Shown: positions 24,414 to 31,223 of the stretch, piece by piece
Numbering within the stretch: the first letter of the stretch is position 1
Layout: each line of letters begins with the position of its first letter
Source: CAZKAP01 sp964550895
Lineage (GTDB): Bacteria > Bacteroidota > Bacteroidia > Flavobacteriales > Flavobacteriaceae
Assembly: GCA_964550895.1 (NCBI GenBank)
Contig: CAZKAP010000037.1
Location: 1-31,223, forward strand
Direction: 5' to 3'
DNA: 31,223 nucleotides
Made by a program: the position numbers and the translations under genes
The notes under the pieces: model-generated
What the model was told of the DNA's origin: nothing
Seen by the model: only the letters and a program-made list of their open reading frames with translations
Database searches by the model: none

Positions 24414-25508
24414 ATGAAGGTACAACAGTTGATGGACATTATGGGAGAATGGGCCCCGCTGGCACATGCCGAGGAATTCGATAATACCGGCCTTTTGGTC
24501 GGATCTCCCGAGATGGACATAACCGGGGTACTCGTCGCGCTGGACTGCACGGAAGCCGTTGTGGATGAGGCCATCGATCGGGGTGCCAATACGATCATCA
24601 GTTTTCACCCGATCATTTTCAAGGCACTTACCCATTTAACCGGAAGCAGCTATGCAGAGCGCGTCGTCGTAAAGGCCATCAGGGCAGAAATCGCCATCTA
24701 CAGCATGCATACTGCACTGGATAATGCGCCCCATGGCGTCAGCGCCCGTATGGCGACCGCACTAGGACTAGTTCGGCAAAAGATCTTGATACCGAAAGAC
24801 AAGCAGCTTCTGAAACTGGTAACCTATGTTCCGGAAAATTCGCTGGAACAGGTCAGACAGGCACTTTTCCGGGCCGGGGCTGGGGAAGTGGGACAGTACC
24901 GGGAGTGCAGTTTCGAAGTGGAGGGAACCGGAGGATTTCGGCCCCTGCCCGGCTCTCAGCCTGCCAAGGGAAAAGTAGGGCAGCGATTTACCGGCAAGGA
25001 AGTCCAGCTGAACGTGGTCCTGGACCGCTCAAGGGAATCCGTCGTCATTCAGGCATTGAAAGCCAGCCACCCCTATGAAGAAGTGGCCTTCGAGGTCTAC
25101 CCCATGCGCAATACGCGCGACGACCTGGGTCTGGGCATCCGGGGAGAATTCGAGGAACCCGTTTCGGAAGAAGACCTGCTCAACAAACTGAGGGAGGTCT
25201 TTGGCACTCCATGTATACGACATAGTGCCCTTACTGGACAGCCCGTCAGGCAGGTAGCGGTGCTGGGAGGAAGCGGAGCTTTCGCAATTCCGGCGGCCAA
25301 AGGTGTCGGTGCTCAGGTATTGGTAACCGCAGACCTAAAGTACCATCAGTTCTTTCAGGCCGAGGGCAAAATACTCCTTATCGATATCGGACACTACGAA
25401 AGTGAGCAGTATACAAAAAACCTGATACAGGAATATCTTCAGGAAAAAATCCCTAATTTTGCCGTCACTTTATCGAAAGTGAGAACAAATCCAGTCTTTT
25501 ATTTTTAG
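24414..25508 (+). CDS. Nif3-like dinuclear metal-centre protein (YqfO type, with CutA-like insert)
   Basis: A 364-residue member of the NIF3/GTP cyclohydrolase I type 2 family, which forms toroidal hexamers with two metal ions per subunit. The metal-binding blocks are the N-terminal LMDIMGEWAPLAHAEEFDNTGLLVG, ALDCTEAVVDEAI, ISFHPIIFK (His ligand), YSMHTALDNAPHGVSARM (His and Asp ligands) and near the C terminus LIDIGHYESEQYT (His and Glu ligands). Between them (about 135-230) is a CutA/PII-like insertion (KLVTYVPENSLEQVRQALF, ASHPYEEVAFEVYPM), as in Bacillus YqfO. The biochemical role of the family is unsettled. The next gene starts 3 nt after the stop; the pairing of Nif3 and a zinc-ribbon coiled-coil gene recurs in Bacteroidetes, to my knowledge. 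Confidence 0.94.
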   Translation: MKVQQLMDIMGEWAPLAHAEEFDNTGLLVGSPEMDITGVLVALDCTEAVVDEAIDRGANTIISFHPIIFKALTHLTGSSYAERVVVKAIRAEIAIYSMHTALDNAPHGVSARMATALGLVRQKILIPKDKQLLKLVTYVPENSLEQVRQALFRAGAGEVGQYRECSFEVEGTGGFRPLPGSQPAKGKVGQRFTGKEVQLNVVLDRSRESVVIQALKASHPYEEVAFEVYPMRNTRDDLGLGIRGEFEEPVSEEDLLNKLREVFGTPCIRHSALTGQPVRQVAVLGGSGAFAIPAAKGVGAQVLVTADLKYHQFFQAEGKILLIDIGHYESEQYTKNLIQEYLQEKIPNFAVTLSKVRTNPVFYF

Positions 25509-25511
25509 TGT

Positions 25512-26291
25512 ATGGCCAAACAGAAAGAGATCACGGTCGAAGATAAACTGCGTGCCCTTTACGATCTGCAGCTCATCGATTCCCGGGTCGACGAGATTCG
25601 AAGCGTCAGGGGTGAGCTTCCACTGGAGGTTGAAGACCTGGAAGACGAGGTGCTGGGACTGAAAACGCGGGTGGATAAGCTTAAAGGAGACCTGGAAAAC
25701 GTCAACTACGAGATCACCGCTAAGAAAAACATGATCGAGGAGTGCAAGGCCCTGATCAAGAAATACACCGAACAGCAAAAGAATGTTCGAAACAACCGGG
25801 AATACAACTCCATCAGCAAGGAAATAGAGTTCCAGGAACTGGAAATTGAACTGGCCCAGAAGAACATCAAGGAATTCAAGGTCCAGATCGATCAGAAGAA
25901 AGAGGTCATCAACGAGACCAAGGAGAAACTCTCCGAACGGGAGGCGCACCTCAAGCATAAAAAAGCCGAATTGGAAGACATCCTGGCCGAAACGGCCAAG
26001 GAGGAGGAGGCACTGATCAGGAAATCAGGGGAATTCGAGAAAAAGATCGAAGAACGCCTGGTCAAGGCCTACAAGCGAATTCGTAGCAATGTCAAGAACG
26101 GACTGGCCGTAGTACCCGTGGAGCGGGGCGCATCAGGAGGTTCCTTCTTCACCATTCCTCCTCAGATTCAGGTGGAAATCGCCTCACGCAAGAAAATCAT
26201 AACCGACGAGCACAGTGGACGCATTCTGGTAGATCCGGTTCTGGCCGAAGAAGAGCAGGAGAAAATGCAGGCCATGTTCCACAAGCTCTGA
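25512..26291 (+). CDS. Coiled-coil protein of the C4-type zinc-ribbon family, with the zinc ligands absent
   Basis: A 259-residue protein, mostly a long charged coiled coil (about residues 30-185, rich in Glu/Lys heptads, e.g. LGLKTRVDKLKGDLENV, QQKNVRNNREYNSISKEIEFQELEIELA) followed by a compact C-terminal domain. The NNREY...EIEFQELE hairpin and YKRIRSNVKNGLAVV-(P)-VERGAxGGxF...IPPQ...GRILVDP are characteristic of the family containing Helicobacter HP0958 and chlamydial CdsZ. Those have two CxxC knuckles in the C-terminal domain. Here the corresponding positions read RGASGGSF and ITDEHSGRILV, with no cysteine, so zinc binding through that site is not expected. Family members elsewhere bind RNA or act as chaperones; the role here is unknown. 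It is coupled to the Nif3-like gene with a 3-nt gap. Confidence 0.88.
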   Translation: MAKQKEITVEDKLRALYDLQLIDSRVDEIRSVRGELPLEVEDLEDEVLGLKTRVDKLKGDLENVNYEITAKKNMIEECKALIKKYTEQQKNVRNNREYNSISKEIEFQELEIELAQKNIKEFKVQIDQKKEVINETKEKLSEREAHLKHKKAELEDILAETAKEEEALIRKSGEFEKKIEERLVKAYKRIRSNVKNGLAVVPVERGASGGSFFTIPPQIQVEIASRKKIITDEHSGRILVDPVLAEEEQEKMQAMFHKL

Positions 26292-26321
26292 TCCTTTCTT
26301 CAGTTCTATTGATAGATTTGG

Positions 26322-27731
26322 TTACCCGGCTTTCACAGCCCTGGGAGACTGCAGCAGGTCGAGCATAAATTCCTCTACCGCTTCCGAGTCCCAGCGCTCC
26401 TCAATATCCGGCAGGGCCATTACCTTTCTCATCAGTGCGTTCTGACGATCTCCTTCCTTAAGCGCCTCACTGTAAGGCTCGTTGCTGAAGGTCACCCTGC
26501 TATAGGCCGGTACCCAAAGTTCCGGATATTTACCGGCGAATCGACGCTCTATCTTCTTCTGGAGCAGGAATTCTGGATCTGCGGTTCGGGTGCTCATCTC
26601 CTCGAAGTTTCTATAGCTGAGCTCGGCAATGGCATCGGCATTAGGCTTTCGGGACTCCTGATACGCCTCGAATATGCGTTGCCAATCGTCTCCGTATGTT
26701 TCACACAGGCGGTCCAGCACATAGATGTCTTCGAAACCCGCATTCATGCCCTGTCCGAAGAAGGGTACAACGGCATGGGCCGAATCCCCCACCAGGGCCA
26801 CCTTATCCCAGTAGGTCCAGGGATAACACTTCATAGTGACCAGGGCGCTGGTCGGATTCTCGAAAAAGCAAGTCGTAAGATCTTCAATATCCTTGCGGAC
26901 GCTCGGGAAATGCTTCTTGAAGAACTTTTTTGCCTGTTTCTCAGTGGTTATGTGCTCGAAAGATTCCTTCCCTTCATGCGGGAGAAATAGTGTACAGGTA
27001 AAGCTGCCGTCGATATTGGGCATCGCTATCAGCATGAATTTGCCGCGGGGCCATATATGGAAGGTGTGCTTATCCAGTTTGTGACTGCCATCGGGATTCG
27101 GAGGAATGGTGAGCTCCTTATAGCCGAGTTCAATAAAGTGTTGCGAATAGTTAAACCGGCTCTTGCGCTGCATTTTGTGCCGTACTCGTGAAAAAGCCCC
27201 GTCGCATCCAAAGACGCGATCGTAGCGATACTCCTTCCAGGCATCCTTTTCCGTTTCCCCTGTATATAAGGTCGCCGTGGGCAGGTCGATGTCCCATACC
27301 TTTTCGTTAAAAAAGAAGTTCGCCCCTGCCTCCTCGGCCAGATCAATCATCCTTTTGTTCAAAAGACCCCGGGATATGGACCAGATGGCCTGGCCCTCCG
27401 ATCCATAGGGCTGTTCGTAGGGATCTCCTTCGATGGGATGCATGGTACGGGAATATAGCGGTATGGCAATCTCTCTGACTTTTTCGGCCAATCCTATGTG
27501 TTCCAAAGCCTGCCAGCCGCGGGTCGACATGGCCAGATTTATGGATCGTCCGGAGAACTCTACCGTTCGTATATCCGGCCTGCGGTCGAATATATCCACC
27601 CTGTGACCTCTTCTGATCAGATAAACGGCCAGGAGTGAACCCACCAGGCCGGAACCTACGACTGCGATCTTCTGGGGCTCCTGCCCTGCCTGCTCCTCGT
27701 ATTCCAAATGAAAAATTTTGATACGACACAA
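26322..27731 (-). CDS. kmo: Kynurenine 3-monooxygenase (FAD-dependent)
   Basis: Flavoprotein hydroxylase that turns L-kynurenine into 3-hydroxykynurenine with NADPH and O2, in tryptophan degradation or de novo NAD synthesis. The N-terminal FAD fold reads IAVVGSGLVGSLLAVYLIRRGH, ending VDIFDRRPDIR; RSINLAMSTRGWQALEHIGL is the KMO-specific block; the second FAD motif is VALVGDSAHAVVPFFGQGMNAGFED; LCETYGDDW and RKPNADAIAELSYRNFEEM follow. No ATG lies near the N terminus: TTG at 27731 gives 469 residues, and TTG at 27707 (MEYEEQAGQEPQ) gives 461 and may be better, lying in an A/T-rich context. No other kynurenine pathway gene is in the window. It is divergent from the flavin reductase/photolyase operon. 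Confidence 0.93.
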   Translation of the reverse strand: MCRIKIFHLEYEEQAGQEPQKIAVVGSGLVGSLLAVYLIRRGHRVDIFDRRPDIRTVEFSGRSINLAMSTRGWQALEHIGLAEKVREIAIPLYSRTMHPIEGDPYEQPYGSEGQAIWSISRGLLNKRMIDLAEEAGANFFFNEKVWDIDLPTATLYTGETEKDAWKEYRYDRVFGCDGAFSRVRHKMQRKSRFNYSQHFIELGYKELTIPPNPDGSHKLDKHTFHIWPRGKFMLIAMPNIDGSFTCTLFLPHEGKESFEHITTEKQAKKFFKKHFPSVRKDIEDLTTCFFENPTSALVTMKCYPWTYWDKVALVGDSAHAVVPFFGQGMNAGFEDIYVLDRLCETYGDDWQRIFEAYQESRKPNADAIAELSYRNFEEMSTRTADPEFLLQKKIERRFAGKYPELWVPAYSRVTFSNEPYSEALKEGDRQNALMRKVMALPDIEERWDSEAVEEFMLDLLQSPRAVKAG

Positions 27732-27799
27732 TTTAGAGTTTTTCCCTCACCGGCCAGGTTATTCTGCGGAAAACCGGGGTAATTCTCTATTTTGTTTAT

Positions 27800-27807
27800 T
27801 ATTTTTG
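27800..27807 (+). promoter_or_regulatory. -7 element for the flavin reductase-photolyase operon
   Basis: TATTTTTG, a full match to TAnnTTTG, 27 nt before the TTG start at 27835 in the 103-bp gap between the divergent kmo gene and the flavin reductase gene. I find no TTG at the usual -33 spacing, which could mean activator-dependent (for example light- or stress-regulated) transcription. Confidence 0.5.
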
Positions 27808-27834
27808 ACGTATAGTTAAACATTATTATTCGAT

Positions 27835-28470
27835 TTGCAAAATATCACCTTTCAACACTGGGATAGCCGGAAGCGGGCCACCTTCGTCAATTCACTCTCC
27901 GGATATCGCATGGCCTACATGTTGGGTACAGGCGATTCTTTGGAGACCGCTAACCTGGCCGTTTTCAATTCGATAAGCCACGTGGGAAGCAACCCACCCT
28001 TACTGGGCCTGATCTTCCGGCCGCTGACCGTAGAACGACATACCTACGACCTGATACATAAGCATGGACAGCTCACCGTAAACTCGGTACCCCTGGATCG
28101 GATACGGGCCGCCCACGCCACCTCCGCTAAATACCCGTCCGGGGTTTCCGAATTCGAAGCGGCCTCCCTGACACCGGTGTTCCGGGAAGCCTTCCGGGCA
28201 CCCGCTGTGGAAGAAAGCCCATTGCGTATGGGATGCAGCTACAGCGGAGAATACCTGCTTAGTGAAAATAATTGCATTTTCATGGTGATTAGGATCGATT
28301 GGGTCGAACTGCCCACGGACTGCGTAAGGGAAGATGGATTCATTGATCATCCCAAACTGGGCAACGCAGGAGTTATGGGTCTGGATTCCTACTACCGGGG
28401 TGTACTCAGCGAGCGCCTGGGATATGCCCGACCCGGAGAGCCCATTGAGCCCCTGTCCAATGGCTCATAA
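27835..28470 (+). CDS. Flavin reductase-like protein (FMN-binding split barrel)
   Basis: A 211-residue protein of the flavin reductase/DIM6-NTAB family, a split beta-barrel that binds FMN and typically reduces free flavin with NAD(P)H. Visible blocks: TFVNSLSGYRMAYMLGT, NLAVFNSISHVGSNPPLLGLIFRP, TYDLIHKHGQLTVNSV, AHATSAKYPSGVSEFEAASL, and the late AGVMGLDSYYRG. The start is TTG 27835 because an in-frame stop lies at 27817 and no ATG precedes the conserved sequence. Its last 11 nt overlap the DUF2256 gene, so the product is co-translated with the two photolyase-family proteins that need reduced FAD. A supply of reduced flavin or upkeep of the photolyase cofactor is a reasonable inference; it has not been shown for this protein. 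Confidence 0.87.
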   Translation: MQNITFQHWDSRKRATFVNSLSGYRMAYMLGTGDSLETANLAVFNSISHVGSNPPLLGLIFRPLTVERHTYDLIHKHGQLTVNSVPLDRIRAAHATSAKYPSGVSEFEAASLTPVFREAFRAPAVEESPLRMGCSYSGEYLLSENNCIFMVIRIDWVELPTDCVREDGFIDHPKLGNAGVMGLDSYYRGVLSERLGYARPGEPIEPLSNGS

Positions 28471-28606
28471 AAAACCGAACCTGCCCAACAAGATCTGTCC
28501 GGTTTGCCAAAGACCCTTCAGCTGGAGGAAGAAATGGGAGAAGAACTGGGACGAAGTATTGTATTGCAGCCAACGCTGCCGTAAAAACAAGGGAACATGC
28601 AACTAA
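28460..28606 (+). CDS. DUF2256 small zinc-finger-like protein
   Basis: A 48-residue protein that fits DUF2256: KKPNLPNKICPVCQRPF, WRKKWEKNWDEVLYCS, QRCRKNKG. The spacing CxxC-(24 residues)-CxxxC suggests a four-cysteine zinc knuckle, and the basic, Trp-rich middle suggests nucleic acid or protein contact; both points are inference. The ATG at 28460 overlaps the flavin reductase by 11 nt, and the end overlaps the DASH cryptochrome start by 10 nt. DUF2256 is known to be found next to, or fused with, cryptochrome/photolyase genes, so it is probably a partner of the following protein. Function is not established. Confidence 0.9.
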   Translation: MAHKKPNLPNKICPVCQRPFSWRKKWEKNWDEVLYCSQRCRKNKGTCN

Positions 28607-29883
28607 TTTGGTTTCGCAACGACCTTCGTACAGACGATCACGAGTGGCTCTCCACGGCCGATCGCCATCTGCCCCTGGCCGGTGTTTATTTCTTCGACCC
28701 CAGACAGTACGAAAAAACCCCTTGGGGGTTTCCCAAAACCGGAGCATTCCGGGCGAACTTCATCCGAGAGAGTGTTCATGCATTGCGGGAGGCCCTGGGC
28801 GAGCTTGGGATACCTCTGCTGGTCTTTCACGGTAAACCCGAAGACGTTCTTCCGGAATTAACCCGGGAGCTCAAGGTCACCCAAATATTCTTCCAGAAGG
28901 AGTGGACCACCGAAGAAAAGGATGTCGAGAATCGATGCAGAGAGGGCTGCAACCCCAACCTGCTATGGACGTCGGCCTACCAACAATTCCTATTTCATCC
29001 CCGGGATATCCCCTTTCAGCAATTGCGTGATCTGCCGGATGTTTTCACCGCCTTCCGCAAGGCCTGTGAGAAACAGTCCCGTGTACGGGGACTCTTCGAA
29101 ATTCCGAAACCCCGTGAACAATCGATCGACGGGCTCCACGAAACCGGAATCCCATCCCTGGAGGAGTTGGGGTTGCAGGCACCAAAAAACGACCCTCGAA
29201 GCGCATTCCCGTTCCGAGGAGGTGAGAAGGCAGGACGGGAACGCCTACGGGAGTACTTCTGGGAGAGGCAGTCCCTGAGTACCTATAAAAAAACACGTAA
29301 CGGCCTGCTCGGCACCGATTACAGCAGTAAGTTCTCGGCCTGGCTGGCCGTGGGAGCCCTGTCACCCCGCCGAATCTATTGGGAGGTAAAGGAATACGAA
29401 AAAACGGTAGTCCGGAACCAGGACACCTACTGGATGATTTTCGAGCTGATCTGGAGGGATTATTTCAAATTCGTCTCCATGAAGCACGGCAATGCCATCT
29501 TTCAATTGGGAGGCATCCTGAATAAGGAATACGAATGGGGTCGGGACCCGAAACTGTTCGAGGCATGGACCGAGGGGCGGACCCGTGAACCCTTTGTCAA
29601 CGCCAATATGAAGGAATTGGCGGCTACGGGCTGGATGAGCAATCGGGGGCGGCAAAACGTGGCGAGTTACTGGTCCAAGGAGTTACTGCAGGACTGGAGG
29701 GTGGGGGCATCCTGGTTCGAGAGCCTGCTTATCGACTACGATGTGCACAGCAACTGGGGCAACTGGATGTACAATAGCGGGGTTGGCAACGATCCCAGGG
29801 ACCGCAAGTTCAATATTCGCATGCAGGCCGAGAGATACGATGCCAAAGGACGGTTCAGAAAAACCTGGTTAACTGATGCCTAA
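28597..29883 (+). CDS. DASH-family cryptochrome/photolyase
   Basis: A 428-residue FAD flavoprotein. DASH cryptochromes repair cyclobutane pyrimidine dimers in single-stranded or looped DNA under blue light and may also signal. N-terminal antenna-binding alpha/beta domain: LIWFRNDLRTDDH, LAGVYFFDPRQY, FIRESVHALREALGELG, LLVFHGKPEDVLPEL. Linker DLPDVFTAFRKACE. Helical FAD domain: TYKKTRNGLLGTDYSSKFS, LAVGALSPRRIYWEV, FELIWRDYFKF, ATGWMSNRGRQNVASYW and DYDVHSNWGNWMYNSGVGNDP, where DASH-type conserved Trp and Asn/Gly residues around FAD are seen. The length matches bacterial DASH proteins. It starts inside the DUF2256 gene (10-nt overlap) and ends 8 nt inside the next photolyase gene. Confidence 0.95.
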   Translation: MQLIWFRNDLRTDDHEWLSTADRHLPLAGVYFFDPRQYEKTPWGFPKTGAFRANFIRESVHALREALGELGIPLLVFHGKPEDVLPELTRELKVTQIFFQKEWTTEEKDVENRCREGCNPNLLWTSAYQQFLFHPRDIPFQQLRDLPDVFTAFRKACEKQSRVRGLFEIPKPREQSIDGLHETGIPSLEELGLQAPKNDPRSAFPFRGGEKAGRERLREYFWERQSLSTYKKTRNGLLGTDYSSKFSAWLAVGALSPRRIYWEVKEYEKTVVRNQDTYWMIFELIWRDYFKFVSMKHGNAIFQLGGILNKEYEWGRDPKLFEAWTEGRTREPFVNANMKELAATGWMSNRGRQNVASYWSKELLQDWRVGASWFESLLIDYDVHSNWGNWMYNSGVGNDPRDRKFNIRMQAERYDAKGRFRKTWLTDA

Positions 29884-31223
29884 ACTCCGGCTCATACTGG
29901 GCGATCAGCTCAATGAACACCACAGCTGGTTCAGCGATCCGCCCGAAGCGGCCGAATACCTGATGGTCGAGTTGCGACAGGAAACGGATTACGTACTGCA
30001 TCATGTGCAAAAGGTATGCGGATTCTTCCTGGCGATGAGGAGTTTCTCCAGGCGCCTCTCCGAACGCGGCTTTCGGGTCCATTATGTGCCCATTACGGAC
30101 GACAAAGCCCGCTGGGAAATGAACGAGCTGGTGTTGCACTATTGCGAACTTACCGGAGCTGAATCCTTCGAATATCAGGAGCCCGACGAATACCGTCTCG
30201 ATCGTCAGCTTAGGGAAATTGCCGAAACACTGTCCATTTCCACCTCGGCCTGTTCCACCGAACACTTTCTATCGGAACGCGGGGAACTGGAAGCATTGTT
30301 CAGGGGTAAAAAACGCCTGCTGATGGAGACTTTTTATCGGTATATGCGGAAGCGCCATCACATTCTGATGGAAGGGGAACAGCCGGAGGGAGGCAAGTGG
30401 AATTACGACCAGCAGAATCGGAAGAAGTGGAAGGGAGATCCTCCCGTACCCGCCTTTCCCTCTTTTGCGCACCCTCTGGAAAACTTGTTAAAAGAACTGG
30501 ACGAGGCCGGGGTCGATACTTTCGGAGAGGTACCGGATAAAGGCCTTGACCTGCCCGTAAATCGGGACGAAGCCCAGGTCTGGCTTGACCACTTCTGTGA
30601 GCACCTCCTCCCTTGGTTTGGAGACTACCAGGATGCCTTCGCGGGAGGTGAGCCCTACCTGTTTCATTCGCGGATTTCGTTCGCCCTAAACCTGAAAATC
30701 CTTTCCCCCCGTGAAGTCATCGACGCGGTGCTGGAGACCTATCGTAAAAGGAGCGGTCAGATACACATCTCGCAGGTGGAAGGATTTGTGCGGCAAATCC
30801 TGGGATGGCGGGAATTTGTCCGGGGCCTGTACTGGAAGGAAATGCCCGGCTATAAGGAGCTGAATGCGCTGGAGAACCACCGACCCTTGCCCGGGTTCTT
30901 CTGGACCGGAAAAACACGGATGAATTGCGTAAAGCAATCCATTGGACAGAGCCTGGAACTGGCCTATGCCCACCACATTCAGCGATTGATGATTATCGGA
31001 AACTTCGCCCTGTTGTTCGGCTGCGAACCCTCGGAAGTCGATGCCTGGTACCTCGGGGTATATGTAGACGCGATCGAATGGGTTCAACTCCCCAACACCC
31101 ATGGCATGAGCCAATGGGCCGACGGGGGCATCATGGCGACCAAGCCCTACGTGTCGTCCTCGAACTACATTTCCAAAATGGGCGATTACTGTAAAGGGTG
31201 TACCTATAAGCCCCAAAAGAAAC
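29876..31223 (+). CDS. Fe-S bacterial cryptochrome/photolyase (PhrB type), truncated by window edge
   Basis: The frame starts at ATG 29876 (MPKLRLILGDQLNEHHSWF), overlapping the DASH gene by 8 nt, and is open to the end of the window (449 codons). It belongs to the FeS-BCP group (Agrobacterium PhrB), (6-4) photolyases with an Fe-S cluster and a ribolumazine antenna in characterised members. Supporting blocks: LILGDQL; METFYRYMRKRHHILMEG; GGKWNYDQQNRK; SRISFALNLKILSP; QVEGFVRQILGWREFVRG; AYAHHIQRLMIIGNFALL; and TKPYVSSSNYISKMGDYC. Cys351, Cys439 and Cys442 line up with three of the four cluster ligands of PhrB (Cys350, 438, 441); the fourth would lie a few codons beyond the edge. It would give the cell (6-4) photoproduct repair beside the DASH protein. 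Confidence 0.94.
   Translation, partial: MPKLRLILGDQLNEHHSWFSDPPEAAEYLMVELRQETDYVLHHVQKVCGFFLAMRSFSRRLSERGFRVHYVPITDDKARWEMNELVLHYCELTGAESFEYQEPDEYRLDRQLREIAETLSISTSACSTEHFLSERGELEALFRGKKRLLMETFYRYMRKRHHILMEGEQPEGGKWNYDQQNRKKWKGDPPVPAFPSFAHPLENLLKELDEAGVDTFGEVPDKGLDLPVNRDEAQVWLDHFCEHLLPWFGDYQDAFAGGEPYLFHSRISFALNLKILSPREVIDAVLETYRKRSGQIHISQVEGFVRQILGWREFVRGLYWKEMPGYKELNALENHRPLPGFFWTGKTRMNCVKQSIGQSLELAYAHHIQRLMIIGNFALLFGCEPSEVDAWYLGVYVDAIEWVQLPNTHGMSQWADGGIMATKPYVSSSNYISKMGDYCKGCTYKPQKK

Noticed and set aside
1..31223. tRNA, rRNA, insertion sequence or prophage genes
   Set aside because: No cloverleaf, ribosomal RNA stretch, transposase/integrase motif or terminal inverted repeat was found by eye. 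A small RNA could be missed.

Overview
The window looks like a chromosomal segment of a marine-type Flavobacteriaceae (Bacteroidota), possibly near Robiginitalea or Muriicola; this is an inference. The signs are a secreted giant protein ending in a type IX secretion (T9SS) sorting domain, promoters of the Bacteroidetes form (TTG, about 20 bp, TAnnTTTG), A/T-rich start contexts with no clear Shine-Dalgarno, LpxK (Gram-negative lipid A), a bacterial kynurenine 3-monooxygenase, and moderately GC-rich coding DNA. I see no rRNA, tRNA, CRISPR array, transposase or phage gene.

Layout. 1-1920 (-): 5' part of valS, cut by the window edge. 2073-2462 (+): small exported DUF1573 protein, divergent from valS with back-to-back consensus promoters. 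2711-15075 (-): one very large secreted modular gene (about 4,120 codons if intact), broken into two reading frames by a one-base shift between about 7999 and 8020. Its order is signal peptide, sorbosone-dehydrogenase-like propeller, Ca-binding repeats, LamG-like domain, four malectin modules interleaved with five Ig-like (He_PIG) modules, Kelch propeller, Ig domain carrying an inserted carbohydrate-binding-like domain, PKD, eight InlB-B-like repeats in a higher-order pattern, T9SS sorting domain. 15176-15535: about 360 bp with no convincing gene.

15536-23377 (+): a PLP aminotransferase touching murB; an ECF sigma factor with its membrane anti-sigma factor; a small Cys-rich membrane protein followed by a second ECF sigma factor; lipA; and a TPR hybrid sensor histidine kinase. 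lpxK (-) converges on the kinase with a 13-nt overlap and diverges from a Nif3-like gene with only 23 bp between start codons. The Nif3 gene is coupled to a coiled-coil protein of the C4 zinc-ribbon family that has lost its cysteines.

26322-31223: kynurenine 3-monooxygenase (-) is divergent from a tightly overlapping four-gene operon: flavin reductase, DUF2256, DASH cryptochrome, and an Fe-S (PhrB-type) photolyase cut by the window edge. This looks like a self-contained light-dependent DNA repair or light-sensing unit, with the flavin reductase a plausible source of reduced flavin. The most unusual items are the frameshifted giant surface protein, the photolyase operon with its uncharacterised zinc-finger-like DUF2256, and the small membrane protein/ECF sigma pair that lacks a classical anti-sigma factor.
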